Assembly: GCA_937924685.1 (NCBI GenBank)
Contig: CALEVN010000026.1
Coordinates: 83,025-147,024 of the forward strand
Reading direction: 5' to 3'
Length of the DNA: 64,000 bases
Source of the DNA: an uncultured Candidatus Altimarinota bacterium
Lineage (GTDB): Bacteria > Patescibacteriota > Gracilibacteria > BD1-5 > JAGOOR01
The number at the start of each line of letters is the position of its first letter. The first letter of the stretch is position 1. The notes under the pieces are model-generated. The model was not told where the DNA came from. It searched no databases and saw nothing but the letters and a program-made list of their open reading frames with translations. The translations under genes and the position numbers were made by a program. Positions 53,160 to 63,070 of this stretch are shown here, one piece after another.

Positions 53160-53901
53160 GATGTCCGTGTCCGTGAGAACCATGCTTGTGTTCCTGTTTT
53201 TCTTCTTCTTTTTTTGGAATTGGTTTTCCCGAGAGATCGATAGTGCCGGGTTGTTTTCTTATACTGTCCATATATTTCGCATCATCCACTTCTGTTGGTA
53301 CATAACGAAATCCAGTTTTGTACGGTACTGCGACATGATTCTGACGGACACCATCGACGTAGATATGCATGTCTTTTCCTTCAGTATGTTCTTCATGATG
53401 ATGCTCTCGGAGATTGGCTTGAATGATTTCGATAATTTCACCAGGCTTGTACATACGAGAGATGTACATCTCATCACCCATTTTATGAATCGTGATATCT
53501 CCGATATTAAACATTTTATCAAAGATACTTCCTTGATGCGATTGTACCGCCGATATATCATCATATTCGGTAAAAGTGAAATCGTTCATAAAGAGAGACC
53601 ATCGTACATCAATCATACCTCTATCGGTCATAATCCAGACATCTGAGTACCAGTCGAGGACTTTGTAGAGCATGATAAAAAATACCATAAAAAGATATGC
53701 CTCAAAAAGCCAGAGAAATTGTGAAGTGAGAATCTCCGGATACCACCAATGATAGATACCCCACGAGACGAGCCCTACTGGGACTGCGAGCCAGAAAAAA
53801 ATATTTGGAAGTGCGACAAAAAAATGCCTATGAAAAATAGCTCTGATATTATCTCCTTCAGAGAGGTACCGTCGGAAGAAAAAGTCGTGGACTTTGAGCA
53901 T
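53149..53901 (-). CDS. Membrane protein with bacterial PH-like domain and histidine-rich tail
   Basis: 250 residues. Two helices (residues 28-70: FFWLAVPVGLVSWGIYHWW, FLWLFEAYLFMVFFIMLYKV) precede DVWIMTDRGMIDVRWSLF and DDISAVQSHQGSIFDKMFNIG, the bPH2 domain. The C-terminus is Lys/Glu-rich and ends in HGSHGHGHHGH, which could bind nickel, zinc or copper. The ATG at 53901 is preferred to a GTG two codons before it. No UGA. Function unknown; it overlaps mutY. Confidence 0.8.
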   Translation of the reverse strand: MLKVHDFFFRRYLSEGDNIRAIFHRHFFVALPNIFFWLAVPVGLVSWGIYHWWYPEILTSQFLWLFEAYLFMVFFIMLYKVLDWYSDVWIMTDRGMIDVRWSLFMNDFTFTEYDDISAVQSHQGSIFDKMFNIGDITIHKMGDEMYISRMYKPGEIIEIIQANLREHHHEEHTEGKDMHIYVDGVRQNHVAVPYKTGFRYVPTEVDDAKYMDSIRKQPGTIDLSGKPIPKKEEEKQEHKHGSHGHGHHGH

Positions 53902-53913
53902 CGCCACAGCGTA

Positions 53914-54438
53914 TTATTTTTTTACTACTGCTTCAAAGCTATCAGTAGCAGTTTCGCCATTTGTATTATTTTTTGCAGTGACAGTGATGGTATGAGTGAG
54001 AGTACAGCCGCTCGGAGCATCAGCGAATTCAGGAAGTATGATTTTGCTTTTTCCTGAAGAAGCATTTGCAATATCAGAGAGTGATTTTTCTGATGCTTGG
54101 AGAGAGCTCGGACATCCAGTAGGGGTAGTTGATTCAGAGAAGCTGATGTTATCAGCATGAGCGGCATCCCAAGTAAAAACAATGGAATCTCAGTCACGAG
54201 CTTGGAAGTTTTTGAGATTTGGAGGAAGTGTTGTTATCCCGACGTAAGTATTTCCTTGTCGCATAGCTATATTTGTCACATTGAGAGCAGCTGTTGGAGA
54301 TGCTGTGTCGCCAGATGTATTGAGGGCCTGAGAACGGAGTCATCCAGTTCATTGTGTCTTCCAAAGCAGTGCCATAACACCAACAACCACGATAAGAAAA
54401 ATCAGAAATTTTGTACTGCCTTTGAGCATAAAATGCAT
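53914..54438 (-). CDS. Membrane-anchored extracytoplasmic protein
   Basis: Three UGA glycines reveal 174 residues: anchor KFLIFLIVVVGVMALLW, then a beta-rich domain (GITTLPPNLKNFQARDGDSI, VFTWDAAHADNISFSESTTP) like a fibronectin/Ig fold, two cysteines and a final SGCTLTHTITVTAKNNTNGE. Stop is 12 bases before the start of the PH-domain gene, so they share a transcript. Unrecognised. Confidence 0.72.
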
Positions 54439-54506
54439 TAAAAATAAAGCATGAATATACTAGTCCGGAGGCACTCAATGTCAATCAATTCTCTCCGAAA
54501 CGAATA

Positions 54507-55193
54507 TTATTTTTTTTCGTATCGTCCGATGAGGGTGAGTTCTGCATTGACAGGCGATGTTCGTATTTTGTATTCATGATCGAAAAATATTTTTTCGAGA
54601 ACTCACTCGAGAAGAAGTTCGAGACATTGTCGCGTGAATTGCAGATGCTCATCTCTTGTCTCGCTACTCATCTTGATGGCTATGTCAGTATTTCTGTCTT
54701 CTGTTTTTGCTTTTTTTTCTTGTACTGATTCTCTTTCCTGAAGCCAGAAAAAGAGATCTATCATGCTATTTTGGATCAATTCCTGTATGTAGCCTGTATA
54801 GGATGGATACTGATCTGGCTCACTGAGTCTGTGTGTATATTCTCGAAGTATTTCATCCATGTGTGCGAGAAAATTCAGAAGTACACGCCCGAGTTTTGCA
54901 GCATCTTTTCGATCGAGAGATTCTTGGAAAAGTGTGACATAGTCTGGGAAAAATTTCTCCACGAGTGTGTCGAAGTGTGAGAGATATCAGAGTATCTCTA
55001 ATCGTGTTTTTGCAGCATCATCAGTTTCCTCTTCGTACTGATCTTTGATCTTGAGAAAATAGGCTTCTATTTCTTCTTCATCTATATCGGTGACAGAAAT
55101 ATTTTTAAATTCTTCTTCTAGTTTGGTGAGTTTTTTTTCAAACGCTGGAAATGGGAGATCGATGAGAGAATCGAGAGAAGAGAAGAGTTGCAT
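54507..55193 (-). CDS. Acidic helical protein, unknown
   Basis: 228 residues with two UGA glycines. Highly helical and charged: FEKKLTKLEEEFKNISVTDI, DEEEIEAYFLKIKDQYEEET, LLNFLAHMDEILREYTHRLS. No signal peptide or membrane segment. Divergent from the Nudix-DoxX gene by 35 bases. Unrecognised. Confidence 0.72.
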
Positions 55194-55228
55194 AATACAT
55201 GGTTGATTTTTTAAATTGAGAGCATACT

Positions 55229-56515
55229 ATGAAGACGATTATTTTTTACAAGTTTTTCATGACAGAGCATATCGTTGTCTATCATGAATCGGATTTTCAG
55301 AGCCCTATTATTGTCGAAAGGGCTGATTTTTATGAGCATAGATTGACACTCTATCGTGAGTATTTTGTGTCCACGGCAGATGCGTTTATTTTTACATTTG
55401 ATGGGAAAATGATTCTCCAAAAGCGTGGTCCAAATGTGAAGACAAGCCCCGGAAAACTCCACACTGCTGTTGGCGGCCATATCAATCCAGAAGAAGCTGT
55501 CTCATTTACTCTCTTGCATGAGTGTATCGAAGAATTCGGATTTCCTTCCTACATCATTCCAGAGTCGATGTCACTCAATCAAATAATGGATACTCTCAGT
55601 AACTATCGTGACAAAATCATTCTCGTAAGACCAGTTCGTTTTTGGGAATTAGATGTTGTTACTTCGGATGAATTTTTGAGTGTTTTTAAACGAGAAAAGC
55701 GTCATGATTTTGTGGGTGTATTTGGTTGAGAACCAAAAAATCTCGATGATTCTGTCGAGAGTTTTCATACTATGGAACTCGAAGAAATAGATGCGCAAAT
55801 AAACCAAGAGAGTCATAATTTTACGAACTCTTTTGTTCTCACATATCAGAAAATTCGGGAAGAACTTTTTGCATTTCGAGCTGAAATTTTACTCGCTTCC
55901 GAAAAGTATACTATGATAGAAAAAATAGAACATCAACCTGATTGAGATTGCACAGAGAAGCCAAAGAATACAATGTTATCACTTATTTTTAATACTATGT
56001 TTATGGGAAAGGATATGTCAAAAGATGCTTGTTGTATGGGTATGGGTAAATGGATCTGTCCAAGCATCTCAGGTGTTGTGGCAGGAGTGATTGTTATTTT
56101 TGCTGGTCTCACGAAATTTCTCGGTGGTAAGGCATTTTTGACAGCAGTAGGAGGCATGGTTCTCGGACTTGTACACGTCAAAGGACACTCTCAGATTGCT
56201 CTTGCTCTCGGCTCTATCGCTGCGACAATTGAAGTACTTGGCGGTCTCTCATTTGCTATCGGTTGCAGAAAGACTTCTCGCTATGCTGCTCTCGCACTCT
56301 CAGCTGTCATGGCTCTCGCATTTCTCGTAAAACTCCAGAATCATATGCCTCTTCAGGGTGGTATGTTCCGCAAGGTTGCAGGTCTTCTCGAGCAGACACG
56401 TATCGACCTTCTTCTCTTGGCAGTATTTTTCCAGAAAGGTATCAAAGTTATCTACGCATGCTGTGGTATGAGCTGCGGATCTTGCTGCTCTATGGAAGCT
56501 CCAAAGAAAAAATAG
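55229..56515 (+). CDS. Nudix-DoxX fusion protein
   Basis: Under UGA=Gly there is no stop between a Nudix domain (residues 1-190: GKLHTAVGGHINPEEAVSFT, then LLHECIEEFGF with the usual R of the box replaced by H) and a DoxX-like four-helix membrane domain (residues 265-410: ISGVVAGVIVIFAGLTKFLG, GSIAATIEVLGGLSFAIG). The tail CCGMSCGSCCSMEAP is rich in cysteines. UGAs at VFGGEPKN and QPDGDCTE link them. A standard-code reading gives two separate genes. Total 428 residues. The joint function is unknown. Confidence 0.7.
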
Positions 56516-56540
56516 TTTTTCATTTATATCAAATATATCA

Positions 56541-56571
56541 AAAAATCCCTCCATCTTGGAGGGATTTTTTT
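56541..56571. terminator. Bidirectional intrinsic terminator
   Basis: AAAAATCCCTCC, ATCTT, GGAGGGATTTTTTT between convergent genes. Confidence 0.92.
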
Positions 56572-56578
56572 ATGGTGA

Positions 56579-56956
56579 TTATAAACCAGTTGCTTCCCAA
56601 TCTTGCATCATCTTGAGGACTTCATTGATTTCTTGAAGCTTCTCCTGTATTTCTTTTTGGCCTTGTTCGAGGGAAATTCTCTTTGCTTTGACCTGTTCGA
56701 TGATTTCGGAAAGATCACGCATTATCTCTGTCATTTCATCTAATAGGTCTAGTATACGTGCATCACCGATTTTTTTATAGTAGGTACGGAGTTCGTCATT
56801 GAGTTTCAGGACATCTTCGACATCAAAATCGTGAACGAGATTTTCCATATTAACTACCCGTTCGTTTTTCTCTACATTTTTATTTTGAAAATCTTGGAGA
56901 ATTTGTACTTCTTCTGGATTTTTTTGCTGAGGTGCTTTTGTCTTTTTTATGACCAT
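56579..56956 (-). CDS. Coiled-coil protein, unknown
   Basis: 125 residues: basic Lys/Gln-rich N-terminus, then helices with VEDVLKLNDELRTYYKKIGD and a long coiled coil (EQGQKEIQEKLQEINEVLKM). It is third of a three-gene leftward cluster with 2-base spacing to the gene upstream. No UGA; stop UAA. Unrecognised. Confidence 0.72.
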   Translation of the reverse strand: MVIKKTKAPQQKNPEEVQILQDFQNKNVEKNERVVNMENLVHDFDVEDVLKLNDELRTYYKKIGDARILDLLDEMTEIMRDLSEIIEQVKAKRISLEQGQKEIQEKLQEINEVLKMMQDWEATGL

Positions 56957-56958
56957 AA

Positions 56959-57543
56959 TTATGCGATATTACTGTTTTGAGGCGTTTGAAGTCGAGAGAG
57001 GTTTGTGTAGAGTGTGTTGAGTTTTTGTTTTACCGTTTCTACACGCTCTTGAAACTGCGCTATCTGTCTATCATTCGATATTTCTGGTGATTCTTTTTGT
57101 TGTTGACGTGCTTCCAAATCCTTACCAATTTCAGCGTAGATATTACTTCCTTTGTTTATGAGCTCCATAGTGTCTGCTGTGAGTACTGGCATATTTCCTG
57201 CTTTGAGGGCTTCTTTCCTCTCTTCTCGGGCCATTCTACGAAGTTCTTTATTGAGATTGATGATGATGGATGGATCGAGAGCGTTGAGGATATCACGATG
57301 AGTACGCATCAGATTTACAAGTCCGATACGGTCACCAGTTTTGATACTCGTACGTATATCATTGATAACTTCTTTTGCTTTTTTTTGATCATTTTCTGGT
57401 AGTTTGCTGAGATTTTGTTCGTTCTGTATTTGATTTTCGAGTACTTCAGAAGCATCACGAGAATCTCCGAGACGTTTTGCCTCGAGTTCATCACGAGGTT
57501 TTTGTTTGTCTTTTTGTTCTGGTTGTTCAAAAGGGTAGGCCAT
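56959..57543 (-). CDS. Helical protein, unknown
   Basis: 194 residues, charged and helical: KDKQKPRDELEAKRLGDSRD, a region VLTADTMELINKGSNIYAEI and coiled coil QFQERVETVKQKLNTLYTNL. The ATG at 57543 gives MAYPFEQPEQ; another Met seven codons upstream is possible. Same cluster as its neighbours. Unrecognised. Confidence 0.72.
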   Translation of the reverse strand: MAYPFEQPEQKDKQKPRDELEAKRLGDSRDASEVLENQIQNEQNLSKLPENDQKKAKEVINDIRTSIKTGDRIGLVNLMRTHRDILNALDPSIIINLNKELRRMAREERKEALKAGNMPVLTADTMELINKGSNIYAEIGKDLEARQQQKESPEISNDRQIAQFQERVETVKQKLNTLYTNLSRLQTPQNSNIA

Positions 57544-57577
57544 AGTATCGTATATATTTACCAAAAATTATTCTTTT

Positions 57578-57826
57578 CTACACATCAACTTCATTGATAG
57601 GACTTGGACCAGCCCATCGATCATAATTTGCTGGTATTTTCGATGAAGAATTTACTGGTTCGGCTTTACGTATTTCTTCTTTTTTTGGGTTTTCTTGTGT
57701 ACTTTTTGAATTCTGGGCAGCTTTTTCTAGCTGGGCAGCAGTCATACGATTTTTTTCCATTTTTTTACCACTATCAGTTGCGCTTTGTCCTTCTCTAACA
57801 GCCTCAAACTTTTCTTTATTTGGCAT
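57578..57826 (-). CDS. Small charged protein, unknown
   Basis: 82 residues, disordered Lys/Glu/Ser-rich (KKMEKNRMTAAQLEKAAQNS) ending ANYDRWAGPSPINEVDV. First gene of the three-gene cluster. The C-terminal WAGPSP motif is the only ordered-looking part. Unrecognised. Confidence 0.62.
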   Translation of the reverse strand: MPNKEKFEAVREGQSATDSGKKMEKNRMTAAQLEKAAQNSKSTQENPKKEEIRKAEPVNSSSKIPANYDRWAGPSPINEVDV

Positions 57827-57898
57827 ATCGGTCTTTAATGAACAGATAAATAACTATACCGTTTCAGTATAGGAGTTCTTATCAATAAAATCAAGTTT

Positions 57899-59296
57899 CT
57901 ATTTCTTAAACACCATTGTTCTACTTGCTGCTTTTGGTTTGTAGGGATTTTTGTCTGGATCTTTTCCATGATATTCTACCTCAATTGGTGTCCCATAAAA
58001 TCAGAATTCTTCACGGATACGATTTTCGAGGAATCGTTTCCAGCTAAAGTGAAAAGAATCAGATTTGTTCACATTGACGACGAATTTTGGTGGATTGATG
58101 GCAACCTGAGACCCGTAGTAGACACGTGGATTGTGTATCTTACGGCTTCCACGAGGTGCGTGTTCCATGACAGTTCTTTCGAGAAATCGATTAAATTCAC
58201 CAGTAGCTATACGCTTTTGACGCTCTTGATAGATACCGATAGCGTGTTCGAGGATATCACGGACACCTTTCCCTTCACTCGCTGTCGCGAAAACAGTCAT
58301 CGCCCAAGGACAGTATGCGAATTCTCTCTGGAGATAAGCCAGATAACGCTTATGAAACATATCTGGATCCATATCTGTCTTTTCCTGTGATAAATCCCAT
58401 TTATTGACCATGATGATGACGCCTTTTTTCTGTTCGAGAACTTCTGCGAGGATGTGCTTGTCTTGTTGGACAATTCCCTCGACACTGTCTATGAGGAGGA
58501 CGCAGATATCGGCTCGTTCGACAGCAGCTTTTGTTCTGAGGACGGACCAACTCTCGACATTGTAGACACCGATTTTTCCCGGTTTTCGAAAACCAGCAGT
58601 ATCGATGAGTGTGAGTCTCTGCCCCTTGTACATGAGGACGGTATCAGTTGGATCTCGTGTGGTTCCTGCTTCAGGAGACACGACAACTTTGTCATATCCT
58701 ACCAGAGCATTAAATGTAGAACTTTTCCCGACATTTGGACGTCCGACGAGAGCTATTCTGATGCCTTCGTCTTCTTCTGCACCAGTATGTTCTGGATATT
58801 TTTCACGGAGAAATTTCACGATATCTGATTCGAGTTCTTCTATTTTTCTATGTGATGCACTGACAGGGTAGACAGGAAATCCTGTCGAGAGAAGAGCGTA
58901 GGCCTCATTAACTCGAGTAACATTGTCTGCCTTATTTGCGACGAGCCAGACTGGCTTATTCAGTTTTCTGAGCATAGCGATGATATGGTCATCGACATCG
59001 GTGAGATGATCGTATTCACAGATAAAAAGGATGAGGTCTGCTTGCTCGGCACATTCATTCACTCGTTTATTCACATCCTGGAGGATCTGGTGCTGAGAAC
59101 CGAAATTCAGACCTCCACTATCCGCAATTGTCCACTGGAAATCAGTCTCAAAATCCTTCATTGGGTATTCGAGGACATCACGAGTAGTATTGGCTGTCTC
59201 GTCGACTATAGCTATTTTTCGACCTGTAAAAGCATTGAAAAGACTGCTCTTTCCGACATTTGGACGGCCGACGATGAGTACGTAAGGGAGTTTCAT
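57899..59296 (-). CDS. der: Ribosome-assembly GTPase Der (EngA)
   Basis: 465 residues with two GTPase domains: GRPNVGKSSLFNAFTG and GRPNVGKSSTFNALVG P-loops, NKAD (VANKADN) and NKWD (MVNKWDL) G4 motifs, and a C-terminal KH-like domain. UGA glycine at EEFGFYGTPI restores the last 33 residues, including the family FxGTPI motif. It acts in 50S subunit maturation. Stop UAG. Confidence 0.96.
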
Positions 59297-59392
59297 TATG
59301 CGCAGTATAGGAAAAATACGAAAAGAGCAAAAGAGAATTTGTCAAAAAAGCTCTCTCTTGTTCGAAAAATACTTTTAGTTATACTTCTCCCT

Positions 59393-60064
59393 ATGAAAAA
59401 AGACTACTACAATATCCTCTGAGTGAGTAAAACTGCGAGTGAAGCAGACATAAAAAAAGCCTACAAAAAACTCGCGATGCAATGGCATCCTGATAGACAT
59501 CAGGGTGACAAAAAAGCAGAAGAAAAATTCAAGGAAATCAACGAAGCCTATCAAGTCCTTGGTGATAAAGAAAAGCGTCAAAAGTATGATACCTTTGGGA
59601 CGGCGGATTTCTGAAATATGGGTGGTGGAGGTGCACAAGGCGGCTTCGGAGGCTTCGATTTTGGAGATATTTTTGGCAATATGGGTGGTCGTGGATCGTC
59701 ACAAGGATTTGAATTTGATTTGGGAGACCTGTTTGGTAATTTTTCATGAGGTGGTAAAAAATCTTCACGCAAACAATCCTATTATGATGATTTCGAAGAA
59801 GAAAGTCTCGATATGGAACAAATCGTCGAACTTCCTATCTGGGATTTTCTCATGGGTACAAAAATCTCGATTGATTCACCCTATTCTGGAAAATTCAAAG
59901 TCACTGTGCCAGAATGCACGAAGCCTGGCACACGCCTTAAGGTCACTGGAAAAGGAAAAACATCAGGCAAAAAAACAGGAGACCTGTATCTGAAACTCGA
60001 TGCACGTATGCCAAATAAGCTCACACCACATCAGAAGGAGATGATAGGGAAAATAATAGTATAA
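59393..60064 (+). CDS. DnaJ/CbpA-like J-domain protein
   Basis: 223 residues. J domain MKKDYYNILGVSKTASEADI with HPD (QWHPDRHQGD), then a Gly/Phe region rich in GGFGGFDFGDIF and a single C-terminal substrate domain (VELPIWDFLMGTKISIDSPY). UGA encodes Gly in NILGVSK and in the G/F region. The zinc-finger domain and one C-terminal domain of full DnaJ are missing, so this is CbpA-like or shortened. It would stimulate the DnaK of this window. Confidence 0.88.
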
Positions 60065-60065
60065 A

Positions 60066-60094
60066 TTGACAAATAATTATATTATACATAATAC
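60066..60094 (+). promoter_or_regulatory. Strong promoter before the 92-residue gene
   Basis: TTGACA, 17-base spacer, TAATAC, beginning 2 bases after the dnaJ-like stop. Confidence 0.65.
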
Positions 60095-60175
60095 TTTTAC
60101 CACACCGAATTAGGTTTGACCAGAAATGGTTCAAGTTTAAGGGCTGTGTGCAGTTTAGCCAGGAGGGTTATCCCC

Positions 60176-60454
60176 GTGTCGTTAAGTAATAATAGGAAAG
60201 TAATCAGAATTGGTGTTGACGGAAGCGTCACTACATACCGTTTGGATGATGATGATTCGGTTCATCCGATTGTCATGGTCAAGCTGGATGGATCAGTGGT
60301 TAATACCTTCACTATGGTCGCGAAGAATCTCGCTTCACTCCTGAAGGGTGCACTACAGGTCGTGATCATGCCACCAGAAACCCACACGAAAAAGAAGAAA
60401 CCTACAAGAACAAAGAAGAAGCATGCTAAGATAACGTCCCAGAAGAAACGATAA
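60176..60454 (+). CDS. Small basic protein with strong Shine-Dalgarno
   Basis: 92 residues from a GTG start preceded by AGGAGGG at 60161-60167, eight bases upstream. VIRIGVDGSVTTYRLDDDDS and MVKLDGSVVNTFTMVAKNLA suggest two similar beta hairpins, followed by a Lys/Thr-rich tail (THTKKKKPTRTKKKHAK). Unlike its neighbours it uses no UGA and has a canonical ribosome-binding site and strong promoter, so it may be acquired. A large hairpin follows. Unrecognised. Confidence 0.6.
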   Translation: MSLSNNRKVIRIGVDGSVTTYRLDDDDSVHPIVMVKLDGSVVNTFTMVAKNLASLLKGALQVVIMPPETHTKKKKPTRTKKKHAKITSQKKR

Positions 60455-60472
60455 CATTTCTCGGCTTTGCTT

Positions 60473-60514
60473 CTGCTGGCCAGTGCTACCTTCAATGGTG
60501 GCACTGGGCAGCAC
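60473..60514. terminator. Large hairpin after the 92-residue gene
   Basis: TGCTG..CAGTGC.ACC, TTCAA, GGT.GCACTG..CAGCA: a long near-perfect stem. It lacks an immediate T run, so termination is likely but not certain. Confidence 0.6.
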
Positions 60515-60584
60515 CCTAAAATTTTTCAATTCTAGGAAATAGAAATTTGATTTTCCATCTTTTTCTCTACAATTCCGTTTGTTC

Positions 60585-60661
60585 GGGTGATTAGCTCAGT
60601 TGGTTAGAGCGCTTCTATGACATGGAAGAGGCCAGTGGTTCGAGTCCACTATCACCCACCA
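60585..60661 (+). tRNA. tRNA-Val (anticodon GAC)
   Basis: Acceptor GGGTGAT/ATCACCC, D arm GCTC/GAGC, anticodon stem CTTCT/GGAAG around ATGACAT giving GAC, T arm AGTGG/CCACT with TTCGAGT, encoded CCA. 77 bases. Confidence 0.96.
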
Positions 60662-60673
60662 TTTTTACCACAT

Positions 60674-60727
60674 GCCAGTGGTTCGGTTCGAAATGAGATT
60701 CACTCATTTCTCACCTATCACCCACCA
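60674..60727 (+). repeat. Partial copy of the tRNA-Val 3' half
   Basis: GCCAGTGGTTCG and CTATCACCCACCA of the tRNA recur here, but the T-loop part between them is replaced by about 30 bases containing a perfect hairpin GAAATGAG/CTCATTTC. The copy has no 5' half. It may be a remnant of insertion or duplication at the tRNA end. Confidence 0.75.
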
Positions 60728-60827
60728 TTTTTTGCCTATTAGTTACAGTATATAAGCCATTTCTATGGTTTTTTTGTTGCTTGTTATTTTCTCTGCATGA
60801 CCTACAAAAGAGGAATCCAAGACGGCT

Positions 60828-62078
60828 TTATTCTAATACTCTAAAAACTTCCTTTTCTTTACCAGGGAAACCAGTAAGAACTTCTAGAGAAGGTGGTATG
60901 CTAATATCAAAAATTCTAGCCAGTTCTGATTTCCAAGAACGAAAATGTATAAAACTCAGTACATTTATGGTGTTTCGTTTACCAATTTTTTTCTCTAATA
61001 ATTTTGCACAAATAAGTCCCATGATGAGATTTTTGCGATAATGCTCTCTCCAATAGTCGTAAGAAAGACTATCATTTTTCATATCTACATAGGGATCGTA
61101 GAGTTCGCTGGTAAACATGGTATTAAAAATAGCGTAAAATGTTCTATCTCCTCCTGCCATAAACGCGAGTATTTCATCTTTAGTATCAAAATAAAAATCT
61201 CAACGTGTGCATACTGCCTGCTCCAGAGTGCCCCATGCGTTTATATTATGTTGTTGTTCGTGTTTTTGTGTAGAAGGCTTGAATCCATCTGTGACAACAA
61301 AAGCGGTCCCGAGAGCTCTATTTTGAGTTTTTCTATAAAATAAACCGTGTGCTTTTTTTGATTTTAGAATCGTCATTGTTGCTCTAGAGACAGAGAATTG
61401 TAAAAAGGGTCATTGTTGGGAAACGCTCTGAAAAGCATTTCTTTGAGGAAATGCGCCTGCTTGTACTTCGGAAAAAAGACTCCGCGGGTCATCATTGTGC
61501 CGCCTTTTTAACTCTCATAAATAAGGTATTCTGCGATGTATTAATTCGAGTATAAGAAAAACAGAAACTAACTGAGAAGGTGTAACATTATACATATATG
61601 CCTGGAGATTATCATCTATGAATCTTTCAGGAGATATTAGTGGTTCTTTGCTGTGTAGAATTTTTCCTTCTATAATTTGTTTTATACGTGCAAGAGACAA
61701 TAACTGCTCTTGCGTTATCTCGGACGGTTCTCAACTCAATATGTATCCGTATGAATCTACCCAGCTCAAATCTTGTCCTGTTCCAATATGGTAAATTTGT
61801 TCTAAAAGAGGAAGAAACTCTAATAGTAGATGGGCACACTCTAAGCCAAATACATCTTGCAATATCTGAGGAATAGCAGGATTCGAGCTTTTATCTATGT
61901 ATCTGAGTATTTTGGGTAGTCTTCTGGTTTTCTGGAGAACGGCTGTTATTTTTCATCACACTTTCTGTAGCGTAGGATGCTGAGTGATAATTCTATTATT
62001 TTTCTTTTGAAGAGCATGAGAAAAAGTTCATCACATGTGTGCGACTTCAGATGTGTCTAGAAATTTCCTCTTCAGCAT
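60828..62078 (-). CDS. HExxH-motif protein, possible zinc metalloprotease
   Basis: Reading seven UGA codons as glycine gives one 416-residue frame; the standard code leaves three small fragments. HEQQH at residues 273-277 fits the zincin motif HExxH, and Glu302 (KDEILAFM) lies 25 residues further, the spacing of gluzincin third ligands. The N-terminal half is helical (LLLEFLPLLEQIYHI, LLSLARIKQIIEG). There is no signal peptide. No family was recognised, so the peptidase call rests on the motif alone. It is monocistronic, between tRNA-Val and the LysE gene. Confidence 0.7.
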
Positions 62079-62405
62079 ATTATTGTAAATAATAACTTAA
62101 AAAATTGTAAGTCAATTTTTAATATAGAAAGGCTAGAAGAGTCAATTGAATGTTTATTACAAAAGCCTTACTGTATATTTTTTGTAAGCTCTTCAATTTT
62201 TGCTAAATCAGACGAGCTATTTCAAATTTATATTTCTCTTCAATTTTCACCACCATTTTCTCTCTAGAGCATAGATTAAAAATATCTTCTATTTTCTTCA
62301 ATCCTTGCGTTTACGAATCTTCGAATACAATGGCGAAACAGAAATAAGAGATCAAAATCATTGCGAATAAAACAGAATTTTTTGTGAAAAAATAGTTCTT
62401 CCCCC
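62079..62405. other. Intergenic stretch without a recognised gene
   Basis: About 327 AT-rich bases with divergent flanking genes, so both promoters must lie here. A leftward 35-codon open stretch near 62200-62320 (MVVKIEEKYKFEIARLI from its only ATG) was seen but has no support. Confidence 0.6.
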
Positions 62406-63044
62406 ATGCACCATCTCCTCGATATTCATCTTTTTCTTCGCGGTTTAATGATAGGTTTTATCATAGCAGTACCAGTTGGTCCTGTGGGTGTTTTGTGTCT
62501 GCGTCGGACATTTCATCATGGTCGCCTCTCTGGTCTCGTTTCAGGTCTTGGGGCCGTTACTATCGATATGATTTATGCGACCGTTGCTATTTTTGGTCTT
62601 ACCTTTGTCGCAGATATTGTCATTCAGCACCGTGATTTTCTTCATATATTTGGGGTTATTCTTTTGACGTTTATAGGATGGAAAATCTTCTTCAGTCAGC
62701 CTCATGGGAAAAATCTCGCACTTGATCATAAAGGCTTGTTCCATGACTACGTGAGTACTCTCGGCATGACTCTTGCCCAACCAGGTGCTCTTCTCACACT
62801 TTTTGGTATATTTTCGAGTGTAGCGCCGAGGGTTGCTGGCCATCCTCGTGCAGCTATTTTTGTTCTCATAGGTACTGCTCTTGGAGCGTCTCTCTCATGG
62901 GTCATCGTGACATATATTGCGAATCGTCTCCATCAAAAAGTTAGTGCCGAATCGTTTATGCATTGGGTGAATAAAATCGCAGGAATACTTATATGGATTT
63001 TTGCACTTCTCTTGCTCCTTGATCTGTTTCTCCATTTGAAATAA
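62406..63044 (+). CDS. LysE/RhtB-family exporter
   Basis: 212 residues, six helices. GFIIAVPVGPVGVLCLRRTF is the LysE signature (VPxGPxxxxxxRxxxxxG), and TLAQPGALLTLFGIFSSVAP the second conserved helix (NP-like, here QP). It exports an amino acid or similar small metabolite. No UGA in this gene. It is 26 bases before murC. Confidence 0.85.
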   Translation: MHHLLDIHLFLRGLMIGFIIAVPVGPVGVLCLRRTFHHGRLSGLVSGLGAVTIDMIYATVAIFGLTFVADIVIQHRDFLHIFGVILLTFIGWKIFFSQPHGKNLALDHKGLFHDYVSTLGMTLAQPGALLTLFGIFSSVAPRVAGHPRAAIFVLIGTALGASLSWVIVTYIANRLHQKVSAESFMHWVNKIAGILIWIFALLLLLDLFLHLK

Positions 63045-63070
63045 GCAAGACAGTTTCTATACTACCTCTG

